A stretch of DNA of 64,000 bases, taken from the NCBI RefSeq assembly GCF_034262375.1, contig NZ_CP139558.1, forward strand, positions 3,720,001 through 3,784,000. Direction: 5' to 3'. The notes below the pieces were generated by a model that was given only the letters and a program-made list of their open reading frames with translations, searched no databases and was not told the DNA's origin. The translations under genes were made by a program, and so were the position numbers. Positions 26,848-34,501 of the stretch are shown piece after piece (the first letter of the stretch is position 1; each line of letters begins with the position of its first letter). Origin of the DNA: Mucilaginibacter sabulilitoris. Lineage in GTDB: Bacteria > Bacteroidota > Bacteroidia > Sphingobacteriales > Sphingobacteriaceae.

Positions 26848-26884
26848 AGTACAGGGAATGTTGACGCATTTCCTGTACTTTTTT
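26848..26884 (+). terminator. Hairpin with rightward U-tract in the susC leader
   Basis: Arms 26848-26860 and 26867-26879 form 13 pairs including one G-U pair around TTGACG. A T-run to 26884 follows on the plus strand, so as a terminator it would act on rightward, antisense transcription. It lies in the leader of the leftward susC gene, about 65-95 bases upstream of its first possible start. A weaker hairpin (CCTGC/GCAGG arms) lies at 26821-26843. Role uncertain. Confidence 0.45.
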
Positions 26885-26941
26885 AATCGTTTTTCTTATC
26901 TACATATATTTATTGCTTTAAACATGTTGTTGGTGTTGAAT

Positions 26942-27943
26942 TTATTTGCAATGCTGAACATTTATAATTAGTTGCTCCATTTTAAACTCATAGGTAATTC
27001 CAGTCAAGTTGGCCAGCAAAGGCAGCAACTTATCAAGTGGATAATTATCAAATGTTACGGTATAAAGACCTTGCTTATAAGGCTTGCCCGTAAGTACAAC
27101 AGGTATGTTGTAACTCCTTTCCAGAGTACGGGCTATCTTAGCCATAGATGCATTGTTGAATACGAGCTTGTTTGTTCTCCAGGCGCTCAGCAAGTCGGCA
27201 TCAGTGAGCATTTGCCGGTAGGTATCTTTTTTAATATCATATACCAGCATATGATTATGAGTAAGATCGCGGCCAATTAAGGTTTTCCCTTTTACATCTT
27301 CTTTTTCAACCTGAACTTTTCCTGTAGACACTGCTACACTAACAGACTTTTCATCGGCATAGGCATTAATGTTAAAGGAGGTTCCTACAACCCTGGTCTG
27401 TATCTTTCCGGTTTTAATGATAAATGGCCGGGTTTTATCTTTACTTACCTCAAAAAAAGCTTCGCCCTGCAATAATACATTACGCTTCTCTATACCAAAA
27501 TCTGAGGCAATTTGAATAGTTGAAGCCGCATTAAGCACAATTATAGAACCATCAGAAAGGCGAATTTCCCTGCGTTCGCCTTTGCGGGTGCTGTATTTGC
27601 TATAAGTAATTTCGCTGGGCTGCGTTTTTTTGAACTTACCTGCCATGAAATAAAGCGTGCAACCAACTATTAAACATGCCGCTATGCGTAACAAAGTATA
27701 AACGATTCCCCCTTTTTTATCGCGGGTTTGCTCTTCTTTGTTTTCTCCAAAAAGTTTAATCAAGGTTTTGTGAGCGGCTTCATCTGCTGCCATACGTGCA
27801 TCTGCAATATTTTGACCGGATGACAAATCATCAAAAGAATCATACCACTGCCTGATGCGAGCTATTTCCTCAGGTGTACATAACCCTGCCTTATATTTTT
27901 GAAGAAGCGCTATGGCTTTTTCCCTTTCCGATGATGTGTCCAT
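26942..27943 (-). CDS. FecR-family anti-sigma factor
   Basis: The 333-residue inner-membrane protein has a cytoplasmic N-terminal sigma-binding part (about 1-75, CTPEEIARIRQWYDSF), a membrane helix at about 85-103 (LLRIAACLIVGCTLYFMAG), and the periplasmic FecR domain (about 115-330). That domain has STRKGERREIRLSDGSIIVL, the typical TRVVGTSFNINAYADEKSVS, and a C-terminal STN-contacting part. It holds the ECF sigma factor encoded upstream until the STN domain of the loaded SusC signals. Gene order sigma, anti-sigma, susC, susD is the standard form of trans-envelope control. Confidence 0.94.
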   Translation of the reverse strand: MDTSSEREKAIALLQKYKAGLCTPEEIARIRQWYDSFDDLSSGQNIADARMAADEAAHKTLIKLFGENKEEQTRDKKGGIVYTLLRIAACLIVGCTLYFMAGKFKKTQPSEITYSKYSTRKGERREIRLSDGSIIVLNAASTIQIASDFGIEKRNVLLQGEAFFEVSKDKTRPFIIKTGKIQTRVVGTSFNINAYADEKSVSVAVSTGKVQVEKEDVKGKTLIGRDLTHNHMLVYDIKKDTYRQMLTDADLLSAWRTNKLVFNNASMAKIARTLERSYNIPVVLTGKPYKQGLYTVTFDNYPLDKLLPLLANLTGITYEFKMEQLIINVQHCK

Positions 27944-28002
27944 TCATCAGTATAGTCTGAAAAGGAAATACCTGGTACCGTTAATAAATTACTATGTTTA
28001 TA

Positions 28003-28635
28003 TTAAGCCTTTGTGAACGGATTGGCTGCGGTGAGCATCGGTATGATTAGAAGGAGACTTTTAATAAGGATATAATAAAACAGCAGCGAGAGTTTGTCGC
28101 TTACCATTCGTCGCCTGAGTTGTTTAAGCGCTACAGAGATATTGTTTTTTACTGTCTGTTCTGATAAATGAAGCACGGTAGCTATTTCTTTAACCGATTT
28201 TTGATCAATCCGGCTCATGCGAAAAACGGCCTTTGTTGTATCAGGCATTTTTTCTACCTCTTCCAGTAATTCCTGTCTGAGCTCATCAGCAATTACCTGA
28301 TTTTCTATTGAAAACACCGCCGGTTCTTCGTTTTCAAGCAATAAATGATGACGGGATAAATTCTTTTTATGAAGCAATTGCCAGTCAATAACAGCATAAA
28401 ATGCTGATCTTGATAAATATGGGTATAAAGCAGTGGTTTGAATATTGTGACGGTTATTCCAAAGAGAAATAAATATTTCCTGGATAATATCCTTTGCGTC
28501 GTCTTCCATCCGCACCCTATTTTGCACTATCCTGTAAAGCTTTAAATTATACCGGTAAACAATAACAGAAAAAGCTTGCTGGTCATCCAGTTGAATTCTC
28601 TTCAGTAATTCCTCGTCCGGCAAGCTTTTAATCAT
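28003..28635 (-). CDS. ECF RNA polymerase sigma factor
   Basis: The start at 28635 (MIKSLPDEELLKRIQLDD) gives 210 residues. The frame is open to a TTG at 28659, but a promoter -7 box covers that region. Sigma region 2 (about 20-85) includes AFSVIVYRYNLKLYRIVQNR and DIIQEIFISLWNNR. Region 4 (about 120-180) includes KAVFRMSRIDQKSVKEIATV and LSEQTVKNNISVALKQLRRR. A hydrophobic tail of about 20 residues follows, as in many Bacteroidota sigma factors of this class. It should switch on the module 1 susCD genes. The gap to the FecR gene is 59 bases. Confidence 0.93.
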   Translation of the reverse strand: MIKSLPDEELLKRIQLDDQQAFSVIVYRYNLKLYRIVQNRVRMEDDAKDIIQEIFISLWNNRHNIQTTALYPYLSRSAFYAVIDWQLLHKKNLSRHHLLLENEEPAVFSIENQVIADELRQELLEEVEKMPDTTKAVFRMSRIDQKSVKEIATVLHLSEQTVKNNISVALKQLRRRMVSDKLSLLFYYILIKSLLLIIPMLTAANPFTKA

Positions 28636-28642
28636 AGCATTG

Positions 28643-28650
28643 CAAAGATA
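28643..28650 (-). promoter_or_regulatory. -7 element (TATCTTTG) of the sigma factor gene
   Basis: The minus strand reads TATCTTTG, a perfect TAnnTTTG, ending 8 bases before the ATG at 28635. Transcription would start within a few bases of that codon, which both argues against the TTG start at 28659 and suggests a very short or absent leader. No clear -33 box was found. Confidence 0.4.
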
Positions 28651-28750
28651 AGAGCTCAATGTAAAACGGATGTTAAATCGTTTTAATGGGTAATCAAATG
28701 CAACTTTGTATTTTTCAATGCGTTTTCATCAGTTTACTAACTATATTTCC

Positions 28751-29110
28751 TCAAGCATAACTATCAATCCGTTCAAGCAAATGCTCAATATTAAAAGGTT
28801 TACTAATGAAATCGGCCTTGCATCCAAAATCCTCTATCTCCCGCCTGGTTTTATTGGCAGACATCATTAAAACGGGTATCCCGGAGGTTGTGATATTGCT
28901 GCTTAGCTGTTTGCAAACATCCAGCCCATTTCCATCCGGTAAAATAATATCAAGTATAAAAATATCCGGCAACTTATGGGAGATTATTTCGTTAAAGCTA
29001 TCCACAGTTCCGCATTCTACCGGCTCGTAACCCGCTTCTGAAAGAATATATACGATCAATTCGCTGATGTCCGGGTCATCTTCAAGAATATATACCAATT
29101 TCCTGCTCAT
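28751..29110 (-). CDS. Single-domain response regulator
   Basis: The 119-residue protein is a bare receiver domain: acidic pocket Asp11/Asp12, phospho-acceptor Asp54 in DIFILDIILPDGNG, Thr/Ser position in VLMMSANKTRR, and Lys104 in FISKPFN. There is no DNA-binding or enzymatic output part. It follows the histidine kinase gene by 36 bases on the same strand, so it is the likely phosphate receiver. It could act by protein contact, as CheY-like proteins do. Confidence 0.92.
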   Translation of the reverse strand: MSRKLVYILEDDPDISELIVYILSEAGYEPVECGTVDSFNEIISHKLPDIFILDIILPDGNGLDVCKQLSSNITTSGIPVLMMSANKTRREIEDFGCKADFISKPFNIEHLLERIDSYA

Positions 29111-29146
29111 AGTTACGCTATGGGTTAATCACTACAACTTTAAGAC

Positions 29147-31483
29147 TTAGGATTGCTGCCGGCAAGGAACCGCAAAGATAAAGGATGCACCTTTGCTAAG
29201 TTCACTATCTACCCATATGCGGCCACTATGGCGCTCAATAATTTCTTTCGTGATATACAGGCCGAGCCCCAGTCCGGATATATGTTTATCCCTGTCCCTG
29301 ATCCTGTAAAACTGAGTAAATATCTGAGATTGATTCTCTTTGCTGATTCCTGCACCATAGTCTATTACTGAAACAACGATTTCGTTTCCTTTGTTTGCTG
29401 CCTGTATATCTATTTTTGGCGACTGAGGAGCATACTTGACCGCATTGCCAATGAGGTTGGTGATCACCTGTTCCATTCTTATCTTATCGCCGTTCATGAG
29501 CAAGTCACCCTGAAGGTCGTATACAAATGTATGGTCGGGTACTGATTGCTCAAAGGTTTCACAAATTTCCTGGATCAGCAAGCCAAGGTCAAAATCCTCA
29601 AAATAGAACTGTAGTTTTCCGGCCTGTACTTTAGAGATATCAAAAAGATCGTTAACAAGGGTGTTGAGCTTCTCTAATTGACGAACGGCCTTATCTAAAA
29701 ACTTACTGTTCAGGCCTTCAGGTGTTGTCTTTTGCATGAGCTGTAAAAAACCGCTCATAGAGGTTAGCGGGGTTTTGAGTTCATGTGAGGCCAGGGCTAT
29801 AAACTCATCTTTCTTTTGGCTGAGGGCTGTAACTTCTTCAAAAAGCTTGCTGTTATCTAAGGCAATGGCGGCCTGCGAGGCTACATTGGCCACCAGATCT
29901 TCATGCTCTTGCTTAAATACACCAGAAGAGGGGTGGCCGAAGAAAAGTCCTCCTATCACTTCTCCGGATAAAGAAACCACCGGGACCGCCAAATAGCTTA
30001 CAACCGGCAGGTGGCCTTTGGGCATACCGTAATGCGGGGCCATTTTACCATAACGGGGGTCTTTGGTAATATCATCAACCCGCACAATGCCCTTGCCACT
30101 AAAGGTGGTATGGAATACAGCTGTATTACGCGGCATGCCGAACTTCTCAAAGGCTTCCCGCGGAGCACCCGAAAGTGTATAGAGCATATAAGCCTCACCC
30201 TGTTCATCTACTTTATTATAAAAAAAAGCGCCGAATGCCGCGCCGGTAAGCTGTGTTGTTGTATCTGTTACTTTTTGGAGGATAACTTCTACATCTAATT
30301 GTTCGCTGATACTTTTGCCTATAGAGTTTAGCATAAGTAATTGACGGGTATTATGCTGAAGTGCCTGCTCTGCCTGTCGTTGAGCGGTAATATCGCGGGC
30401 CACTTTTGAAGCGCCGATGATGATTCCGTCGCCGTTCAGGATCGGCGATACGGTCAGGGATATCTGTAATTCAGTGCCGTCCTTTCGCATCCGGATTGTT
30501 TGAAAGTGATCTATTTTCTGCCCGTTTTTGATGCTGTTAATAATGCGGTCTTCCTCCTGAAGCCGGTTTTTGGGTATCAATAGTGAGATGTGCTGACCCA
30601 ACGCTTCCGCCTCAGTATATCCAAATATGTTTTCTGCACCTTTGTTCCAGGTGGTAATAATGCCTTCGAGCGTTTTACTGATAATGGCATCATCTGAGCT
30701 TTCAACTATGGCAGCGAGAGTGGCTTGTTTAATGTCGGCCTGTTTTAGGGCGGTGATATTGCGCGCTATCTTGCTTACGCCGATAATATTACCCGCTTTG
30801 TCAAGCACAGGAGATACCGTTAGTGATATCGGAATCCTAGTGCCATCTTTAGCCATGCGGATCGTTTGAAAATGTTCAATTTTATTGCCTTGCCTAACGT
30901 TGTTTATAATATAATCTTCTTCATGGAGTTTGTCAGGAGGCATCAGCGTTGTAATGTGTTTGCCTACAATTTCGCTTGCTGTATATCCAAAGATAGTTTC
31001 GGCACCTTTGTTCCAACTGGTAATCATGCCTTCGAGCGTTTTACTGATGATTGCATCTACCGAACCTTCAACAATAGCCGCCAGTATAGCTTTCTGTTCC
31101 TGAGCAATTATATCTTCTGAAATGTCACGTAGGATCTGCGAAGCGCCGATAATAATTCCTGCTTCATCACTGATAGGAGAAAGCGTGATAGAAACCGGTA
31201 TGGAATGACCATCTTTGGTAATCCTTTTTGTAAAGAAATGATTAATTGTTGCCCGTTGAAGCAAATTATTCATCATCTCTTTCTGTTCCGGATAATAGCT
31301 TTCTGTCATTAAAGAGAATAGCGTCTTTCCGATCATGTCCTCTTTGGTATAACCAAAAAAGCGCCCGGCGGCAGGGTTCCAGTTGGTTATTGTAAAATCG
31401 AGGTCATGACAGATAACAGCGTCTTCAAGTCCTTCAAAGATAGACTTGAATGTAAATAGCTGTCGCAAAGAATTTAAATCCAT
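29147..31483 (-). CDS. Soluble multi-PAS, GAF histidine kinase
   Basis: The 778-residue protein has no membrane segment. Three PAS domains lie at about 8-125, 130-248 and 255-372; PAS 2 and 3 are near copies (TSWNKGAETIFGYTASEIVG and TTWNKGAENIFGYTEAEALG). A GAF domain follows at about 390-550. The kinase core has HisKA at about 555-620 with His567 in FIALASHELKTPL, and HATPase_c with NLIGNAVKYAPQ, DYGAGISKE and SGLGLGLYITKE. It should sense a cytoplasmic signal, such as redox or a small molecule, and phosphorylate the response regulator encoded next. The repeated PAS units point to internal duplication. Confidence 0.95.
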   Translation of the reverse strand: MDLNSLRQLFTFKSIFEGLEDAVICHDLDFTITNWNPAAGRFFGYTKEDMIGKTLFSLMTESYYPEQKEMMNNLLQRATINHFFTKRITKDGHSIPVSITLSPISDEAGIIIGASQILRDISEDIIAQEQKAILAAIVEGSVDAIISKTLEGMITSWNKGAETIFGYTASEIVGKHITTLMPPDKLHEEDYIINNVRQGNKIEHFQTIRMAKDGTRIPISLTVSPVLDKAGNIIGVSKIARNITALKQADIKQATLAAIVESSDDAIISKTLEGIITTWNKGAENIFGYTEAEALGQHISLLIPKNRLQEEDRIINSIKNGQKIDHFQTIRMRKDGTELQISLTVSPILNGDGIIIGASKVARDITAQRQAEQALQHNTRQLLMLNSIGKSISEQLDVEVILQKVTDTTTQLTGAAFGAFFYNKVDEQGEAYMLYTLSGAPREAFEKFGMPRNTAVFHTTFSGKGIVRVDDITKDPRYGKMAPHYGMPKGHLPVVSYLAVPVVSLSGEVIGGLFFGHPSSGVFKQEHEDLVANVASQAAIALDNSKLFEEVTALSQKKDEFIALASHELKTPLTSMSGFLQLMQKTTPEGLNSKFLDKAVRQLEKLNTLVNDLFDISKVQAGKLQFYFEDFDLGLLIQEICETFEQSVPDHTFVYDLQGDLLMNGDKIRMEQVITNLIGNAVKYAPQSPKIDIQAANKGNEIVVSVIDYGAGISKENQSQIFTQFYRIRDRDKHISGLGLGLYITKEIIERHSGRIWVDSELSKGASFIFAVPCRQQS

Positions 31484-31733
31484 AAAGTAGGTTAATCATC
31501 TCTGTGTAAGTGATCATTGTTGGCTACCTCAGAGAAATGCAACCTACAGGTAAGGTAAACAGGATTCTCTCCTAATAGTTTTAAGTGTTAGGTGGTTTAA
31601 AAATCCTCTAAATAAGCTCGGTATAAAATGAAGTGACAAACAGGTAAGTAACCCAATGCAGTATTTTGCTGAATTGGTTATTAACCTCAAACAGCTGTAA
31701 TCTGTCCGTGATGAAGTTTAACTTTACGGCTTT
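31484..31733. other. Intergenic region upstream of the kinase
   Basis: I see no gene or clear hairpin in these 250 bases between the kinase start and the msrA stop. Confidence 0.5.
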
Positions 31734-32228
31734 CTAATCGACCAATTTCCAGTCTGGCCTTTCAAAATGGCAGGTATATCCGTATGGATTTTTTTGCAAA
31801 TAGTCCTGGTGTTCGGCCTCCGCATCCCAAAAATCGGTTGCTGGTACTACTTCAGTAACGATCTTGCCCGGCCATATACCAGAGGCTTCCATTTCGGCAA
31901 TCAGATCATTCGCGATATCCCGCTGATTTTCATTTAAATAAAAGATAGCAGAGCGGTAAGAAGCTCCGATGTCGTTTCCCTGCCTGTTACGGGTGGTTGG
32001 ATCATGTATCTGGAAGAAATATTCCAGCAGTGTACGATAAGATAACTGTTCCGGATTAAATACCACTGCTATGGCTTCTGCATGTGTACCATGATTACGG
32101 TATGTAGCATTAGGAACATCGCCGCCAGCGTACCCCACCACGGTTGAAACAACACCCGGATAATGTCTGATTAATTCTTCTACACCCCAAAAACAACCGC
32201 CGGCCAGGATAGCTTTCTCTGTATTCAT
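31734..32228 (-). CDS. msrA: Peptide-methionine (S)-S-oxide reductase MsrA
   Basis: The 164-residue enzyme has the catalytic GGCFWGVEE with Cys12, the substrate-pocket YAGG and the EVVPATDFWDAEAEHQDYLQ region, all standard for MsrA. It reduces the S form of methionine sulfoxide in proteins, using thioredoxin. The protein is cytoplasmic with no signal peptide. Nearby katG and a TetR/MFS pair make this an oxidative-stress neighbourhood, although the gene has its own promoter. Confidence 0.97.
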   Translation of the reverse strand: MNTEKAILAGGCFWGVEELIRHYPGVVSTVVGYAGGDVPNATYRNHGTHAEAIAVVFNPEQLSYRTLLEYFFQIHDPTTRNRQGNDIGASYRSAIFYLNENQRDIANDLIAEMEASGIWPGKIVTEVVPATDFWDAEAEHQDYLQKNPYGYTCHFERPDWKLVD

Positions 32229-32230
32229 AT

Positions 32231-32277
32231 ACTTTATTTTGCACTATAAAGTTAATATACAAATGGACAAATGTCAA
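32231..32277 (-). promoter_or_regulatory. msrA promoter overlapped by an inverted repeat
   Basis: On the minus strand a TTG (32275-32277), a 20-base spacer and TAACTTTA (32247-32254) fit the phylum promoter with one mismatch. The inverted repeat ACTTTAT (32231-32237) / ATAAAGT (32246-32252) overlaps the -7 box and start site, as a repressor site would. The TACTT/AAGTA form recalls HxlR-type sites, but no HxlR gene is in the window. Confidence 0.4.
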
Positions 32278-32335
32278 GCATAAAACCGCATTGCACTAAC
32301 AAATAATTAAGGCCGCTTGCGTTAACAGGCCGGAC

Positions 32336-33595
32336 TCATGCCAGCTTTTCTAAACTCTCCGTTGCTGGGCTGAGTTTTTTTAACGGACTGGTTAAAAATC
32401 TACTAAATATCAGCGCAATAATCACTGCTAAAACACCTTGGGCCAGCACGGTTGCCGGTGCGCCTATGTGCTCTGACACTGCGCCGGTCAGTACACTACC
32501 AAGCGGCATCATGCCGAAAATGGCCATGAGCAGGATACCCATAGTTCGCCCACGCATTTGAGGTGCAGCATCCGATTGTACAACGATATTACTGATAGTA
32601 AATTGCGCTACCGACCCGTAACCGGCTATAGCGGCAAAAAGCATGGCAGCAGGAAAGTTCCTGATTTGTGAAAAACAGATCAATCCAATGCCCATCAGTA
32701 GGGTGCTGATGAACAATATCTGTTTTAAATGTGCGCCGGGCTTGCGCGAGGCCAGAAAAATAGTACCGGTTACCGCGCCAATGCCTACAAAGCTGTTGAT
32801 ATAACCAAAGGTTGAGGCATCGCCCTTGAACACTACTTTGGCAAATACCGGCAATACCGTATTATAAGGCAGCACCAGTAAACTAATTGCAGCAAGCATA
32901 ACTATAATGGTGCTGATACCCGGTGTGTTTTTAATGTAAGTGAAACCCTCGGCAAAATCTGCTATGACCTTTTTATTCGTCTTTTTAAACTGATAAGCGG
33001 GTAATTTCATGAGCAGCAATGAAATGATAACAGCCCCAAAACTTGCCGCGTTCAACAGAAAACATACGCCAGCCCCAAATGCACTTAAGATTATGCCCGA
33101 TAATGCCGGCCCCAACAATTGCGCAAGGCTGGCCGTTGCTGTTGAAAGTGATAACGCATTTGGCAAATCGGTCGGACTGGCAACAACATCATTGATTAAA
33201 GCCTGTCGTGCGGGAACATCAAATGCGTTAATAATGCCCAGGATCATGCTAAGCAAGAGTACTGCCCACACCATGATATGGCCCGACATAACCAGCACAG
33301 CCAACAATATTGCCTGAATCATCGAGGTGATTTGGGTAACTTTAATTACTGTATAACGATTATAGCGGTCGGCTGCTACGCCACCTGGTACAGAGAATAC
33401 AAATGATGGAAATTGTTCCGCAAAAATGGTAAGGCCGAGCAGGAATGCGGAGTGTGTCATCGAATAAACCACCCATACTACAGCTGTACGCTGCATCCAG
33501 GTACCAAATTGTGATACGGCCCTGCCAATAAAGTAAAGCGTATAGTTGCGGCTGGCCAATGCTCTGAATAAATTAAGCTGACTTATTTTCTTCAT
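32336..33595 (-). CDS. MFS exporter of the MFS_3/EntS type
   Basis: The 419-residue membrane protein has about 11-12 helices. The first lies near FIGRAVSQFGTWMQRTAVVW, and the A-motif equivalent is GVAADRYNRYTVIK between helices 2 and 3. This group includes the enterobactin exporter and macrolide pumps. A TetR gene sits 46 bases upstream on the same strand, so it is probably a repressed drug or metabolite exporter. The substrate is unknown. Confidence 0.88.
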   Translation of the reverse strand: MKKISQLNLFRALASRNYTLYFIGRAVSQFGTWMQRTAVVWVVYSMTHSAFLLGLTIFAEQFPSFVFSVPGGVAADRYNRYTVIKVTQITSMIQAILLAVLVMSGHIMVWAVLLLSMILGIINAFDVPARQALINDVVASPTDLPNALSLSTATASLAQLLGPALSGIILSAFGAGVCFLLNAASFGAVIISLLLMKLPAYQFKKTNKKVIADFAEGFTYIKNTPGISTIIVMLAAISLLVLPYNTVLPVFAKVVFKGDASTFGYINSFVGIGAVTGTIFLASRKPGAHLKQILFISTLLMGIGLICFSQIRNFPAAMLFAAIAGYGSVAQFTISNIVVQSDAAPQMRGRTMGILLMAIFGMMPLGSVLTGAVSEHIGAPATVLAQGVLAVIIALIFSRFLTSPLKKLSPATESLEKLA

Positions 33596-33641
33596 TTAAA
33601 AACTGACAAAATTATATTTAATGTCGAAATATGATAAGGAA

Positions 33642-34241
33642 TTAAGGCTGTAACCACTTGGTAACCATATCGCTTAACAAAGTTGCTGCTGCTTTTGCAT
33701 CGTGCGGATCGTTATGGTCATAAATCTCACGCCTTACACCACGTATCCCGGTTGTGATAATAAAAGCGAGCATATCCAGTTCTGCATTGTTCAGGATGCG
33801 GGCAGGAGGAAGGCCTTCCGATATTGCTTCTAACAAAATGCCCCTTTCCATATAAATGAGCTTTTTGTGCAGCGCATCCATTGCTTTAGCATGCCTTGAC
33901 TTTTCATCGGCATTCATTAACTGGTCTATCGCACTGAATACGCGTTTCCATTCTTCAGATGTTTTGATTTTTATTGAACAAAAGGCATATATTTTTTCAT
34001 TCAGGCTTGGCGCTGTGACTACCGCAATGCGAATTTTACCGGCAACGTCTTCGGCAATGCGGTTAAGTACTGCCTGGAAAATATCGTCCCGGTTTTTGAA
34101 ATAATAATAAAGTGAGCTCCTGCTGCGTCCGGTAGCCCTTGCTACATTATCCATCGTAACCTTTGACGGGCCGGCTTTGCGGTACAGCCGCAAGGCAGCC
34201 TGCAGAATTTCTTGATGGATGATATCGTCCTGGTTGCTCAT
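33642..34241 (-). CDS. TetR-family repressor of the adjacent exporter
   Basis: The 199-residue protein has the TetR N-terminal helix-turn-helix (about 10-57): EILQAALRLYRKAGPSKVTM and ATGRSRSSLYYYFKNRDDIF. A ligand-binding helical C-terminal part follows. The exporter gene directly downstream is the expected target. A 27-base inverted repeat with TTTGACAAAA arms lies just upstream of its start and overlaps its promoter, so it probably represses itself and the exporter together. Confidence 0.92.
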   Translation of the reverse strand: MSNQDDIIHQEILQAALRLYRKAGPSKVTMDNVARATGRSRSSLYYYFKNRDDIFQAVLNRIAEDVAGKIRIAVVTAPSLNEKIYAFCSIKIKTSEEWKRVFSAIDQLMNADEKSRHAKAMDALHKKLIYMERGILLEAISEGLPPARILNNAELDMLAFIITTGIRGVRREIYDHNDPHDAKAAATLLSDMVTKWLQP

Positions 34242-34256
34242 CGTTTTACCTTAAGA

Positions 34257-34299
34257 CAAAGGTAACGATTGTTTTGACAAAATATTTTTTTTTGTCAAA
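34257..34299 (-). promoter_or_regulatory. Promoter and TetR operator
   Basis: TACCTTTG on the minus strand (34257-34264) is a -7 box 16 bases from the ATG at 34241. Upstream of it, TTTGACAAAA (34273-34282) and TTTTGTCAAA (34290-34299) are exact inverted arms 7 bases apart, in the -33 region where a repressor would block polymerase. A related TGACAAAA half-site occurs before the exporter gene at 33604-33611. Confidence 0.55.
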
Positions 34300-34360
34300 T
34301 TGAGATTCGGGAAAGACTACCCCGATGCTGTTTAAAAAGAGTTTCAGTATTGAAAATAAT

Positions 34361-34388
34361 GTTGATTTTCGTCAACCATTTTGATCAA
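34361..34388. promoter_or_regulatory. Possible operator upstream of katG
   Basis: GTTGA/TCAAC arms (34361-34376, 6-base centre) are followed by the palindrome TTGATCAA (34381-34388). They lie about 115-140 bases before the katG start. A peroxide regulator site is possible but no OxyR or PerR consensus is clear, and no promoter was recognised. Confidence 0.25.
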
Positions 34389-34501
34389 CAGTTGTTAATC
34401 ATTCCATACCTGAATAAACAAACAGTTTCGTTATTTTTATATCACAGCACAAGTAACCGGTGCGGGTCAGTATTCAATTTGTAAACTTATCAGTATTAAA
34501 T

